Assembly: GCF_900142445.1 (NCBI RefSeq)
Contig: NZ_FRAV01000033.1
Span: 1-57,372, forward strand
From: Chryseobacterium polytrichastri
Lineage (GTDB): Bacteria > Bacteroidota > Bacteroidia > Flavobacteriales > Weeksellaceae
Direction of reading: 5' to 3'
Length of the DNA: 57,372 nucleotides
This document shows positions 15,831-25,388 of the stretch, one piece after another. The translations under genes and the position numbers were made by a program. The notes beneath the pieces were generated by a model. That model worked only from the letters and a program-made list of their open reading frames with translations, was not told the DNA's origin and ran no database searches. Position 1 is the stretch's first letter. Each line of letters starts with the position of its first letter.

Positions 15831-17096
15831 ATGAGACTATTTGGAAATAAAAAGGAAGGAGGGATGATGGATGTGATCCGTTGTGACGAACAGGAATATC
15901 TGGTTTGGAAATGGAGCCCCTCAGGTACTGCCAATTCCACGAATAAAGAAAACAGTATCCGTTATGGAAGCAGTTTACGCGTAAAGGAAGGTGAGCTCGC
16001 CGTATTTTTTTATAAACAAAATGACGGAACCATTCAGGATTTTATACAAGGACCTCACGACCAGACGATCCATTCTGCGAACTTTCCAATTCTTACTAAT
16101 ATTGTAGGAGCAGCATTCGGGGGAGGTTCCCCGTTTCAGGCAGAGATCTATTTTATCAATCTTTCCGGAAATATACAGATCAAATTTGGAATTCCTTATT
16201 TTGATATGTATGATCCGAGATTGATGGATCTTGGAGTTCCATGTGCGGTACGCGGAACCCTGACTTTTAACCTGACCGATTATAAGAACTTCATTAAATT
16301 GAACCGGCTAATCAATTTTAGTCTGGATGATTTTAAAGTACAGATCAAGGATTTTTTTCAAAGGAAAATTAAGTCGGTGATGATCAGTGCCCCGCTGGAC
16401 TATAATATTCCTGTCATGCAGATTGAAAGAAAAATTGATGAGGTAAGTGATATAATACAAGGCAGATTAAAAGATGAATTAGAAGAGTGTTTTGGAATTA
16501 ATCTGAAGCGTCTGGATATAGGAACGATCGAGCTTGATAAAGAGCATCCTCATTATCAACAGCTTAAAAGAGCAACAGCTGATCAGCAAACGAAATTTAC
16601 TGAGGCTAAAACAAATATTGAAATTGAAAATCTATCCGAAGTAACAAGAATCCAACGAAAAGACACGGAGCTGGGTGTAGAAGCGAAACATTTTGCTGTT
16701 CATCAGCTGAATCAGCATGCCGACGTCCTGAAAACAGCTGCTGCCAGCCTGGGAGGAATGAGCCATGTGGATTTAGGCCATGGAGATGGGTTAAATGCTG
16801 CAGGGCTTATGGTAGGAATGGGAGTCGGTGCTTCCATGAGAACGCAGCTTGGGGGGCTGATGGATAATATTACGAATACACCGCCCCCGATTACCCCGGA
16901 GCCCATGTTTCATATTGCCCGGAACGGACAGCAATTTGGACCCTACAATCTGGAATCTCTCAGACAGCTGGTACAATCCGGGCAGTTTTCAATGAATCAC
17001 CACGTTTGGAAAGAAGGAATGTCAGGATGGGAATTAGCAGGGAATGTACCAGGAGTTGCCGGATTATTTAATGTCACACCACCACCAATAATTTAA
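15831..17096 (+). CDS. SPFH-domain protein with C-terminal GYF_2 domain (YdjI-like)
   Basis: 421 residues. Residues about 30-260 form the SPFH/virion-core-like domain (EYLVWKWSPSGTANSTNKEN, SLRVKEGELAVFFYKQ, FGIPYFDMYDPR) of the YdjI type. An Ala/Gly-rich stretch follows (about 290-340). The C-terminal GYF_2 domain (about 362-412) shows the QQFGPYNLESLRQLVQSGQF and VWKEGMSGWELA signatures. YdjI itself lacks this extra domain. SPFH proteins form membrane microdomain scaffolds; with a zinc-ribbon membrane partner the Bacillus homologue helps dock PspA. No PspA gene is in this window. The GYF domain probably reads proline-rich or peptide partners, which is inference. Confidence 0.88.
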   Translation: MRLFGNKKEGGMMDVIRCDEQEYLVWKWSPSGTANSTNKENSIRYGSSLRVKEGELAVFFYKQNDGTIQDFIQGPHDQTIHSANFPILTNIVGAAFGGGSPFQAEIYFINLSGNIQIKFGIPYFDMYDPRLMDLGVPCAVRGTLTFNLTDYKNFIKLNRLINFSLDDFKVQIKDFFQRKIKSVMISAPLDYNIPVMQIERKIDEVSDIIQGRLKDELEECFGINLKRLDIGTIELDKEHPHYQQLKRATADQQTKFTEAKTNIEIENLSEVTRIQRKDTELGVEAKHFAVHQLNQHADVLKTAAASLGGMSHVDLGHGDGLNAAGLMVGMGVGASMRTQLGGLMDNITNTPPPITPEPMFHIARNGQQFGPYNLESLRQLVQSGQFSMNHHVWKEGMSGWELAGNVPGVAGLFNVTPPPII

Positions 17097-17101
17097 AAAC
17101 A

Positions 17102-17449
17102 ATGAAATTTGATATTGTAAAAACCATGATTGCCATTGCTGTAAGCTGTCTTGTTGCTTATGGATGCTATACTTTTAATACCGGTGATCACAAAGAACTA
17201 TTAACTGTCGGAAGTCTGATTTTTCTGATACCTACTTTAATTTTAACAATCGGTATCCAATTTAATCTACCCCGAACAAATTCACTGATTAAAACTGTTT
17301 CGGGTATGTTTTTCGGATTAGCTGTAGTGTGCAATCTTACATTTTCATTGGTAAGCTTTAAAGAACCGTCCTTATACATTATCGTATGTGGAGTCTTATT
17401 TTTGGTCTATCTCCTGATTGCCTACTCCATAAGTAGAGCGCATCAATAG
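17102..17449 (+). CDS. Small four-helix membrane protein, unknown
   Basis: 115 residues with four predicted membrane helices (about 5-24, 34-54, 66-85, 91-110) and almost no soluble part. It starts 5 bp after the SPFH-GYF stop, so it is almost certainly co-transcribed with it and may be a membrane partner of that scaffold. No family was recognised. Confidence 0.7.
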   Translation: MKFDIVKTMIAIAVSCLVAYGCYTFNTGDHKELLTVGSLIFLIPTLILTIGIQFNLPRTNSLIKTVSGMFFGLAVVCNLTFSLVSFKEPSLYIIVCGVLFLVYLLIAYSISRAHQ

Positions 17450-17475
17450 CAGTTTTATTATTAAAAGTAAATCAA

Positions 17476-17502
17476 CCTTATAGGTTTTCAAAACCTATAA
17501 GG
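17476..17502. repeat. 27-bp perfect palindrome, CCTTATAGG type
   Basis: CCTTATAGGTTTT (17476-17488) and AAAACCTATAAGG (17490-17502) are perfect complements around one C. It follows the end of the SPFH operon by about 26 bp. No T-tract follows, so it looks more like a dispersed palindrome than a standard terminator. Confidence 0.65.
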
Positions 17503-17597
17503 CTTGAGAAAATAGAGAATAGGATTCAAAAAAAGATAAACTTTAGCTTTTCAACTCAAAAATCAGCCGTAAATTTGGGCTATAGTTTGATGTAATT

Positions 17598-18506
17598 ATG
17601 GTAAATTTTGTTCTGATCGCGGTTTGCATTGTAGCAGGAATGATTTTCAAAGCAACAAAATCGATCCATCCCGATGCGCATAAAGGCATCAACACCTGGA
17701 TTCTTTACCTGGCACTTCCTGCGGTTTCCTTTAAATATTTGCCTAAAGTTCACTGGACAACAGAAATGTTTTTTCCGATTGTCGCAACTTTCCTAATTGC
17801 TGTTTTTTGCTTCTTTTTCATGATGTTTTACGGCAAAAGTAAAGGCTATTCCAGAAGATCAAGAAGTACAATGGAATTGGTAAGTGGATACAGCAATACC
17901 TCATTCATTGGGTTTCCATTAATAGCAGCTTTTTATGGCGAAAGCCTTTTAAGTATCGCAATTATTTGTGATCAGACGATGTTTTTTGCGCTTTCAACTT
18001 TGGGAATTATTGCGGCTGTAAAAGGAGGAAGCAAATCAGGGAAAGTCAGTGCCTTATTTATTTTGAAAAGATTGGTCACTTTTCCGCCACTTGTTGGTTG
18101 TATTGCAGCTCTGGTTTTATCTCAATTTATTGATTTCACTTTAGCACAGCCATTTTTTGATAAACTGGCAGCCACCGTAAGTCCCTTAGCTTTGTTTTCG
18201 GTGGGATTACAATTAAAATTCAATGGTTGGAAAAAACTAATTCCTCAAATGTCAGTTTCAATGTTATATAAATTGATTTTGGCACCTGCGATTGTATTAG
18301 GATTAGCTTTATTATTAGGGATAAAAGGGGATGTAGCAAAGATTACGGTCTTTGAAGCGGCAATGCCAACCGTGGTAACTTCAAGTATCATTGCAGAACA
18401 ATTTAGGCTCAATACCAAACTGACGAATTTAATTATTGGATTCAGTATTATTGTAGGGTTTCTGACGACGGCAATTTGGTATGAGATTATTGACTTAATA
18501 TTTTAA
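17598..18506 (+). CDS. AEC family transporter (auxin efflux carrier type)
   Basis: 302 residues with about ten membrane helices. Motifs typical of the AEC/BART fold are AGMIFKATKSI near the start, GYSNTSFIGFPLIAAFYGE (about 96-114) and FEAAMPTVVTSSIIAEQF near residue 255. Bacterial members export or import small carboxylates such as malate or malonate; the substrate cannot be read here. It stands alone, divergent from no neighbour, and converges with the small exported protein gene at 18507, whose stop is adjacent. Confidence 0.88.
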   Translation: MVNFVLIAVCIVAGMIFKATKSIHPDAHKGINTWILYLALPAVSFKYLPKVHWTTEMFFPIVATFLIAVFCFFFMMFYGKSKGYSRRSRSTMELVSGYSNTSFIGFPLIAAFYGESLLSIAIICDQTMFFALSTLGIIAAVKGGSKSGKVSALFILKRLVTFPPLVGCIAALVLSQFIDFTLAQPFFDKLAATVSPLALFSVGLQLKFNGWKKLIPQMSVSMLYKLILAPAIVLGLALLLGIKGDVAKITVFEAAMPTVVTSSIIAEQFRLNTKLTNLIIGFSIIVGFLTTAIWYEIIDLIF

Positions 18507-18980
18507 TTAGTTTATTAATTCAAAGTCATACAATATAATAGAGTCAATATTATCTTTCCACTGCTCAATATGTGAAGTATTACTTACAGACGGCATAATT
18601 GAAGTTGATTCATAGGAAGAGGCCCCTTTTAATCTTATTTTAGCTTTAAAAATCATTTTTTTTCCTGTTTTTTGAATTGTAAGCAAAATATTAACAGGAG
18701 TTGTCATCATTTGAGCTTCGGAAAATGTGAATTCGATACTGTTGTCTTTTATATCATCTTTCTTAAATTTTTGTAGCATATCAAGAAGATCCAATTTTTC
18801 TGTGATACTTTCTTCTTTGATGATTTTAAAACTGATGATTTTATTACCTTTGAATTCAGGGTTAAGAAGAATTTTTTCACCAATAGGAATTATAATTTCT
18901 CCCTTATTTAAAGAAACTTTTTCCTGAGCTTGGGTAATAATGATAAGAAATAAAAATAATAATGCAAGGATTTTTTTCAT
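18507..18980 (-). CDS. Exported protein of unknown function
   Basis: 157 residues with a signal peptide (MKKILALLFLFLIIITQAQE). The mature part is beta-rich with alternating hydrophobic and charged residues (GEIIIPIGEKILLNPEFKGN, KTGKKMIFKAKIRLKG) and no cysteines. I recognise no family. It is convergent with the AEC transporter, their stops touching, and divergent from priA. Confidence 0.65.
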   Translation of the reverse strand: MKKILALLFLFLIIITQAQEKVSLNKGEIIIPIGEKILLNPEFKGNKIISFKIIKEESITEKLDLLDMLQKFKKDDIKDNSIEFTFSEAQMMTTPVNILLTIQKTGKKMIFKAKIRLKGASSYESTSIMPSVSNTSHIEQWKDNIDSIILYDFELIN

Positions 18981-19088
18981 GGTTAGTTGTATTAAGTTGA
19001 AAAGTTGAATTGATATAACAACGATAAAAATAGAAAAAATTGCAGTTCTCTAAAGAAACATTTAATTTTACACTTTAAATATTTTCCC

Positions 19089-21530
19089 TTGCGATACGCC
19101 CAAATTGTTTTACCACTAAATTTAAAAGGTTCTTTCACGTATAAAGTTCCTGAGGAACTGATGTCTGTTATTCTGCTCGGAATGCGTGTTTTGGTTCCTT
19201 TTGGCGGAAAGAAAATTTATACGGGAATTGTTTTTGAACTTCATGACAACGAACCTGAAAATTTTGTGGCCAAAGAAGTCATAAGCCTTTTGGATGATGT
19301 TCCGATTTTACCGAAAGAACAGATCAATTTTTGGAATTGGCTTGCCGATTATTATTTGTGTGGGCTGGGAGAAATTTACCGTTTTGCATTTCCTTCTTCT
19401 TTGAAATTGGAAAGTGAAACATATTTAAAATTAAGAGCCAACGTAATGGTTGATTTTGAAAATCTGGATGTGAACGAAATGTATCTTATTCAGGCTTTGG
19501 AAGTCAGACAGCTGATTAATCTTTCAGATATTGAGGCTTTTATTCCGAAAAAAGAGATTATTAAAACCATCAATTCTTTGATTGATCTTCAATACATTGA
19601 GATTGATGAAAAGATAACGGAAAAATACAAAGCAAAAGAAGTAGCTTATGTAAAGATCAATCCATCGGTTTTAAGCAATCAAAACCTTACGGAGATCCTT
19701 TCAAAACTGAATAAAGCTCCGAAGCAAAAAGACCTTTTTCTTATTATTCTTGATAAACAGACTGAAGATCCTTCAGGCTTTATAAAGAAATCCGATTTGT
19801 TTGCAGATGGCAATTTTGGAAGTTCGCATTTTAAATCTTTAGTAGATAAGGATTTAGTGGAAGAATATTATATGCAGAAAGACAGGATTGAAAGTTATGA
19901 TGGCGAAATTGAAGAAATCGAAGAACTTTCCGAACTTCAAAAAGTTGCAAAAGCTGAAGTTGATGAAGCATTTGAAGCCAAAGAAAATGTATTGCTTCAT
20001 GGCGTTACTTCTTCTGGAAAGACGCATATTTATTTAGATAAAATTGAAGAATGCATCAACGAAGGAAAAAATGTATTATTCTTACTTCCTGAGATTTCTT
20101 TAACCAAGCAAATCACCCAAAGATTAGAAAAGAAGTATGGCCGACAAATCGGTTTTTATCACCAAAAGCTAACGGATTTTGAGCGGGTAGAAGTGTGGCG
20201 AAGAATCAAACAAAACGATATCCGAATTCTTATCGGAACACGAAATTCTTTGTTTTTACCGAATCAAAATTTGGGATTAATTATTGTGGATGAAGAACAT
20301 GATTCTGCCTACAAACAGTTTACGCCTTATTTTAATGGGAAAGATTCAGCGTTGGTTCTAGCGAGTTTTTATGATGCAAGAGTAATCTTAGGATCAGCAA
20401 CACCATCGGTGGAAAGCTACTATCGCGCAAGAAAAGGGAAGATGAAATATATTTTCCTTACAGAACGTTTCGGAAATGTAAACTTACCTGAATTTGAATT
20501 AATTAATTTTAAAGAGGCTCAGGATTCTAAAAAAGTATCAGGGAATTTTTCCTTACGATTAATTGAAGAACTTCAGAGAACATTAGACGATAAAAATCAG
20601 GCTATTATTCTTCACAACCGCCGTGGATATTCAAATGTGGTAGAATGTGAAAGTTGTGGCTACGTAAATTACTGTTCCAATTGCGATGTTGTGATGACAT
20701 TTCATAAGGCCGCAAATGAAATGAAGTGTCATTATTGTGGTCAAAGAGCATCAAAACCTAAAGCCTGTCCAAAATGTAATTCTGAAAAACTGAATGAAAA
20801 AGGTGTCGGTGTAGAGCAGATCCATGAAGAGGTTTCTAAAATTTTCCCTGATAATGAAGTAGACCGAATGGATGTAGATTCTATGCGGAAAAAATTCGCC
20901 TACGAAAAATTATACGAAAAAATTGAAGATCGAGAAACTGATATTGTGGTAGGAACTCAGATGATTTCCAAAGGATTGGATTTTGATCATATAGAATTGG
21001 TAGGTATTCCGAAAGCAGATTCCTTATTATATGTTCAGGATTTCAGAGCGGAAGAAAGAGCCTATCAGTTGATTACGCAGGTTTCAGGAAGAGCGGGAAG
21101 AGTTTCAGGTAAAGGGAAGATTTTAATTCAGACCTATAATCCTGATCACTCTGTTTTTCAGCTGATCAAAATGAATAATACAGCGAAGATCTATAAATAT
21201 TTCCTTACAGAACGTCAGAAATTTCACTATCCGCCTTTCACAAAACTCATTATGATCGAGATGAAACACAGGAGAGAAGATAAAGTAAACCGTGCTTCCC
21301 AGTTTTTAGGATCTATTCTAAGGAAATACCTTCCGGAAGACTGTGTGCTGGGTCCTGAAAGAGCACAGATTACAAGAATGAATAATCTCTATCAGTTTCA
21401 AATTATGCTGAAGCTTCCAAGAGGGAAAAACTATGAAAAGTTTAAGAGTATGGTTTTATTAAGTTTAAAAGAATTTGATGAAATTACTGCTTACCAAAGC
21501 ATCAAAAAAGATGTTTTAGTGGACTTTTAA
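19089..21530 (+). CDS. priA: Primosomal protein N', replication restart helicase PriA
   Basis: 813 residues, full length. The N-terminal 3'-OH binding domain is present (YAQIVLPLNLKGSFTYKVP). The helicase core has Walker A GVTSSGKT (K311), the DEEH box (VDEEHDSAYKQ) and GSATPSVESYYRAR. The zinc-binding insertion has eight cysteines in CESCGYVNYCSNC, CHYCGQ and CPKCNSEK. It reloads the replisome at stalled forks. The start is TTG at 19089; no ATG in frame lies nearby, and this TTG gives the canonical N-terminus. It is flanked by unrelated genes. Confidence 0.95.
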   Translation: MRYAQIVLPLNLKGSFTYKVPEELMSVILLGMRVLVPFGGKKIYTGIVFELHDNEPENFVAKEVISLLDDVPILPKEQINFWNWLADYYLCGLGEIYRFAFPSSLKLESETYLKLRANVMVDFENLDVNEMYLIQALEVRQLINLSDIEAFIPKKEIIKTINSLIDLQYIEIDEKITEKYKAKEVAYVKINPSVLSNQNLTEILSKLNKAPKQKDLFLIILDKQTEDPSGFIKKSDLFADGNFGSSHFKSLVDKDLVEEYYMQKDRIESYDGEIEEIEELSELQKVAKAEVDEAFEAKENVLLHGVTSSGKTHIYLDKIEECINEGKNVLFLLPEISLTKQITQRLEKKYGRQIGFYHQKLTDFERVEVWRRIKQNDIRILIGTRNSLFLPNQNLGLIIVDEEHDSAYKQFTPYFNGKDSALVLASFYDARVILGSATPSVESYYRARKGKMKYIFLTERFGNVNLPEFELINFKEAQDSKKVSGNFSLRLIEELQRTLDDKNQAIILHNRRGYSNVVECESCGYVNYCSNCDVVMTFHKAANEMKCHYCGQRASKPKACPKCNSEKLNEKGVGVEQIHEEVSKIFPDNEVDRMDVDSMRKKFAYEKLYEKIEDRETDIVVGTQMISKGLDFDHIELVGIPKADSLLYVQDFRAEERAYQLITQVSGRAGRVSGKGKILIQTYNPDHSVFQLIKMNNTAKIYKYFLTERQKFHYPPFTKLIMIEMKHRREDKVNRASQFLGSILRKYLPEDCVLGPERAQITRMNNLYQFQIMLKLPRGKNYEKFKSMVLLSLKEFDEITAYQSIKKDVLVDF

Positions 21531-21573
21531 CAATTTTTAACAAAATTTACAGTCTTTTATAAGCGTTAAAGGG

Positions 21574-21602
21574 TTGATTTCTAACAATAATTTCTACTTT
21601 TG
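21574..21602 (+). promoter_or_regulatory. Promoter for the PBP4-type peptidase gene
   Basis: TTG at 21574-21576 and TACTTTTG at 21595-21602 are separated by 18 nt, a good match to the Bacteroidota -33/-7 pair (TTG, TAnnTTTG). The transcript should begin near 21608, leaving a leader of about 80 nt. Confidence 0.6.
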
Positions 21603-21690
21603 GTCGTTGATTAAATGTTTGGTTCTTTTATTGATTGATTTTTAACGAATCTTTTTTATTTGAATCAAATAGAAAACAAAAACAAATTAG

Positions 21691-23163
21691 ATGGTAAATT
21701 TCAGAAAATATGTTTCAAGTGTAGCAGTATTGGCTTCTGGTTTATTCCTCGCTCAATCTACTGTTTCTACGGTTCTTTATTCTCAGGCCTACGATAATCA
21801 AAAAAGCAACTTAAACTTGCCTTCTCCTATCGCTGCGGTAGTGGAGAAAACGGTATTGTCGGCTAAAGAATTGGTAGATATTAATGTAAACACAATGATG
21901 ACAGATCCTGTGCTGAAAAACGCAACGTGGGGATTTGTAGTATATGATCCTAAAACGAAGAAGGTCATTTCTTCATACAATGAAAATACTCCTTTGGTTC
22001 CGGCTTCTACAACGAAATTATTAACTACAGAAACTGCATTGAATCTTTTAGGAGAGAATTATCGTTGGATGACGCAGTTGGAATACTCAGGAAGTGTGGA
22101 TGAAAATGGGGTTTTAAACGGTAATCTCTATGTGGTAGGTAGTGGTGATCCTTCTTTAGGAACAAACAAAGCCGGAGCTTGGTCGTACAGAGATATTGTG
22201 GCAGACTTCATCAGTGGGATGTCTCGTGAGGGAATCAAAAAGGTAAATGGTGATATTATTATTCAGACAGCGCTTTTCAAGGGTAACATTTCGCGACTTC
22301 CGGAAAATGTTGTTTGGTTAGAGAACAATAATTATTATTTACCTGTTGGTACAACTCGTGAAATAAATCCTGCCAACGAAAAACTGATCGTTAAAAAAGG
22401 AAACACTTTCTCAGGAGAGAAAAAATTCTTCTATGTTTCTCCTTACAACAGCCAAATGGTTTTTGCAGATAAATATGAAGGTGACGGAATTTTAACTACA
22501 AAATTACCTGATGCACCTGCATTTTTAGCCAATACGTTGAGAGCAACCATGATAAAAAGCGGACTTGCTGTTACAGGAAAAGTAACGCCTAAAATGACAG
22601 ATGCAACCCCTGAAAGCAGAAAGTTGGTTTCGTCTTATAAATCTCCAACGTTAGGTGATATTATTTACTATACGAACCAGCATAGTGATAATTCTTTAGC
22701 GGAGGCTTTATTGAAAACAGTAGGCTTCCAGAGTAAAGGAGATCAAACTTCAGAATCGGGAAGAATCGTGGTGACAAATCACCTAAAAGAAGATGGTTTT
22801 GATATGTTAGGATTGAATTATATCGATGGGAGCGGACTTTCAAGAAGTAATAATGTAACACCTATTTCTCAGGTTAAATATTTAACCTCTTTAATGGATG
22901 AAAAATACTATAAAACGTATTTAACTTCATTACCAATCGGTGGACAATCGGGAACGTTAAAAAGAATGTTTGTAGGAACAGGAAACGGACAAATTTTTGC
23001 AAAGACCGGAACTTTAAATAAAGTAAAAGCATTAGCAGGATATATGAAAACAAACTCAGGTAAGACTTTAGTGTTTTCATTGTTAGTTAATAATTATTCG
23101 GGATCGGTTGATATGGTGAAAAAAAGAATGGAAAAAATTCTTGAACCGGCCTTAGATCTTTAA
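21691..23163 (+). CDS. dacB: D-Ala-D-Ala carboxypeptidase/endopeptidase (PBP4 type)
   Basis: 490 residues, exported (signal about 1-22). All three penicillin-binding motifs of class C/S13 are present: SxxK in VPASTTKL (S106, K109), SxN in SDNSLAEALLK, and KTG in AKTGTLNKVKALAGY. The large insertion between the first two is typical of PBP4/DacB. It trims or cleaves peptidoglycan cross-links in the periplasm. The N-terminal LFLAQSTVSTVLYSQA may shift the signal cleavage site. It is preceded by a clear promoter and followed by a terminator, so it is monocistronic. Confidence 0.93.
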   Translation: MVNFRKYVSSVAVLASGLFLAQSTVSTVLYSQAYDNQKSNLNLPSPIAAVVEKTVLSAKELVDINVNTMMTDPVLKNATWGFVVYDPKTKKVISSYNENTPLVPASTTKLLTTETALNLLGENYRWMTQLEYSGSVDENGVLNGNLYVVGSGDPSLGTNKAGAWSYRDIVADFISGMSREGIKKVNGDIIIQTALFKGNISRLPENVVWLENNNYYLPVGTTREINPANEKLIVKKGNTFSGEKKFFYVSPYNSQMVFADKYEGDGILTTKLPDAPAFLANTLRATMIKSGLAVTGKVTPKMTDATPESRKLVSSYKSPTLGDIIYYTNQHSDNSLAEALLKTVGFQSKGDQTSESGRIVVTNHLKEDGFDMLGLNYIDGSGLSRSNNVTPISQVKYLTSLMDEKYYKTYLTSLPIGGQSGTLKRMFVGTGNGQIFAKTGTLNKVKALAGYMKTNSGKTLVFSLLVNNYSGSVDMVKKRMEKILEPALDL

Positions 23164-23188
23164 GAAATATTTATTTCAATAATATAAG

Positions 23189-23220
23189 AACCTTTTAATC
23201 AATGATTAGAAGGTTTTTTT
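23189..23220 (+). terminator. Terminator after the PBP4-type peptidase gene
   Basis: Arms AACCTTTTAATCA (23189-23201) and TGATTAGAAGGTT (23203-23215) pair with one wobble and run into a T-tract. Confidence 0.8.
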
Positions 23221-23228
23221 TATCTTTG
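23221..23228 (+). promoter_or_regulatory. -7 element for the M1 peptidase gene
   Basis: TATCTTTG fits TAnnTTTG, 19 nt before the ATG at 23248. It abuts the upstream terminator, so the leader would be only about 12-14 nt. Confidence 0.5.
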
Positions 23229-23247
23229 ATATTCTAATGTACTGAAT

Positions 23248-25179
23248 ATGAGAAAATTTTATCTGCTGGTTGTGGCTGTTTTAGCATTTCAACAATTATA
23301 TAGTCAGACTCAGGATCAAAATATAGAAATGAAAGGGCTTATTGCAAAGGAAGCTAAATCTTTTGCCAAGAAAATGATAGCTTACAATATCAATCCTAAC
23401 ACCTTAAATTACGATTTGCAGTATCAGAGAATGGATGTTACTTTAAATCCATCGGTGTATAATATTTCGGGTTCGGTGACTTCTCATTTTAAGCCGACTC
23501 AAAGTATGAACAGTATCTATTTTGATCTGGCGAATACGCTAACGGTTTCTCAGGTACAATACCACGGAACAAATCTTATTTTTCAGCAACTTCCCACGAA
23601 AGAAGTGAAGATCGATTTTCCAGCTTCTCTTCCTGCCAATGTGTTGGATTCTCTAACCATACAATATGCGGGACCACCTGATACAGTTAACAGTGCTTTT
23701 GCAACAGGAACTCAAAATGGAAACTTTATACTTTCAACATTAAACGAACCGTATGGTGCCCAAGATTGGTTTCCTACCAAGCAAAGTATGAATGATAAAA
23801 TCGACCGGTTTGATTTTAAAATTACAACACCCTCTCAATACAGCGTAGCAGCGAATGGAAAATTAATGTCTGAAACTTCTCTTCCGAATGGTCAGAAATT
23901 GACTTTCTGGAGGACAATGTATCCAACATCGGCTTACTTGATTGCTCTTGCGATTACGAATTTCGTGAAATTAAATGATACCATGGGAAATCCTCCTTTT
24001 CCATTTGTGAATTATTTATATCCTACTTCTGCCAGCAATCCATCCATTATGGCTGATATTGATTGGACGAAGCAGATCATGAATACTTTTGAAACGTACT
24101 TTGGGTTGTATCCTTTCCGAAATGAAAAGTATGGGCATATGGAGTTTCAATATGGAGGGACGTGTATGGAGCATCAGACGATGTCTTCTATGAGCGGTTG
24201 GAATAAACCGGTGATTGCTCATGAGCTGGCTCATCAATGGTTTGGAGATAAAGTAACCTGCGGTGCATGGAATGACATTTGGCTGAACGAAGGTTTTGCC
24301 ACATTTGGTGAGCATTTAGCAAATGAGAAGCTGCTCATGACGACTCCTCAGTTTATGAATTATTTGCTTGGGCAGAAAGATTATATCACAAGCGCTCCGG
24401 GTGGAAGTACCTATGTTCCAGATTCAAAATTAGGGAATGTTGGAGACATTTTCAACGGTAGATTATCTTATGCGAAAGGTGGATATGTTGTAAGAATGAT
24501 TAAATGGATTTTAGGAGATACGGTTTTTTATCAGGCGATTAAAGACTATCATGCAAGACCAAACTTAGCTTATAATTATGCAAAAACACAGGATCTAAGT
24601 GCTTCTTTATTGCAGTCTACAGGAAAAGATTTTACAGAATTTTTTAATGATTGGATTTATGGGGAAGGGTATCCAACTTATACGATAAAGTGGAAGCAGG
24701 TGGGTAATCAGGTAACCTTTAAAGCATCACAAACGCAAAGCAGCCCTGTGGTAAGCTTTTTTGAAATGCCTTTGCCTATAAAAGTGACAGGAACAGGCGG
24801 AGAAACAGCTTATTTTGCCTTAAATAATACCACAAACAATCAGTATTTTACACAATCTGTTTCGTTTCCTATAGCCAGTGTACAGTTTAATTATGAATAT
24901 CAGTTGGTGGAAAAAAACTCTACGGTAGCTCAGGATAATACATTGTCTACAGAAGACTTGAGTGTTGACCAGTTTTCATTATATCCAAATCCTGCAAAGA
25001 ATGAACTGTATATAAAAGGAATTGCTAAACCAACAGAATACACAATTCATTTTGTAGATGGTAAATTGGTTAGAAAGGATAAATATCAGCCTAATAAACC
25101 AATTAATATTTCAGAACTTATTCCGGGGACATACATTTTCACAATCAAAGAAAAAAATATTAAGTTTATTAAGCATTAA
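23248..25179 (+). CDS. M1 family zinc aminopeptidase with T9SS sorting tail
   Basis: 643 residues. A signal peptide (about 1-19) precedes the M1 N-terminal beta domain. The catalytic domain carries HELAH (H325, E326, H329) and the third zinc ligand in NEGFA (E348). The domain ends near residue 470 with DFTEFFNDWIYGEGYPTY. A C-terminal type A sorting domain (about 565-643) reads FSLYPNPAKNELYIKG and ends PGTYIFTIKE...FIKH, so the enzyme is sent through the type IX system to the surface or medium. It would trim N-terminal residues from external peptides. Confidence 0.92.
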   Translation: MRKFYLLVVAVLAFQQLYSQTQDQNIEMKGLIAKEAKSFAKKMIAYNINPNTLNYDLQYQRMDVTLNPSVYNISGSVTSHFKPTQSMNSIYFDLANTLTVSQVQYHGTNLIFQQLPTKEVKIDFPASLPANVLDSLTIQYAGPPDTVNSAFATGTQNGNFILSTLNEPYGAQDWFPTKQSMNDKIDRFDFKITTPSQYSVAANGKLMSETSLPNGQKLTFWRTMYPTSAYLIALAITNFVKLNDTMGNPPFPFVNYLYPTSASNPSIMADIDWTKQIMNTFETYFGLYPFRNEKYGHMEFQYGGTCMEHQTMSSMSGWNKPVIAHELAHQWFGDKVTCGAWNDIWLNEGFATFGEHLANEKLLMTTPQFMNYLLGQKDYITSAPGGSTYVPDSKLGNVGDIFNGRLSYAKGGYVVRMIKWILGDTVFYQAIKDYHARPNLAYNYAKTQDLSASLLQSTGKDFTEFFNDWIYGEGYPTYTIKWKQVGNQVTFKASQTQSSPVVSFFEMPLPIKVTGTGGETAYFALNNTTNNQYFTQSVSFPIASVQFNYEYQLVEKNSTVAQDNTLSTEDLSVDQFSLYPNPAKNELYIKGIAKPTEYTIHFVDGKLVRKDKYQPNKPINISELIPGTYIFTIKEKNIKFIKH

Positions 25180-25201
25180 AATAATATTTTAAAAGCATAG
25201 G

Positions 25202-25229
25202 AAAAGCCTTCATTATTGAAGGCTTTTTT
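25202..25229 (+). terminator. Terminator after the M1 peptidase gene
   Basis: Perfect 11-bp stem AAAAGCCTTCA (25202-25212) / TGAAGGCTTTT (25217-25227), 4-nt loop, followed by TT. Confidence 0.85.
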
Positions 25230-25388
25230 GATTAATACTATTTATCAGCTTACAAAAATAAGTGATGAATCGGTTTACATTAAAAAATCGGATAATAGAA
25301 ATAATGTGAACGTTCTGCAGATAGCATTGCATAAAGTAATTCCATGGGGTAAAATATTTTAATTGTTAATGATTTTATTATTGAGTTC

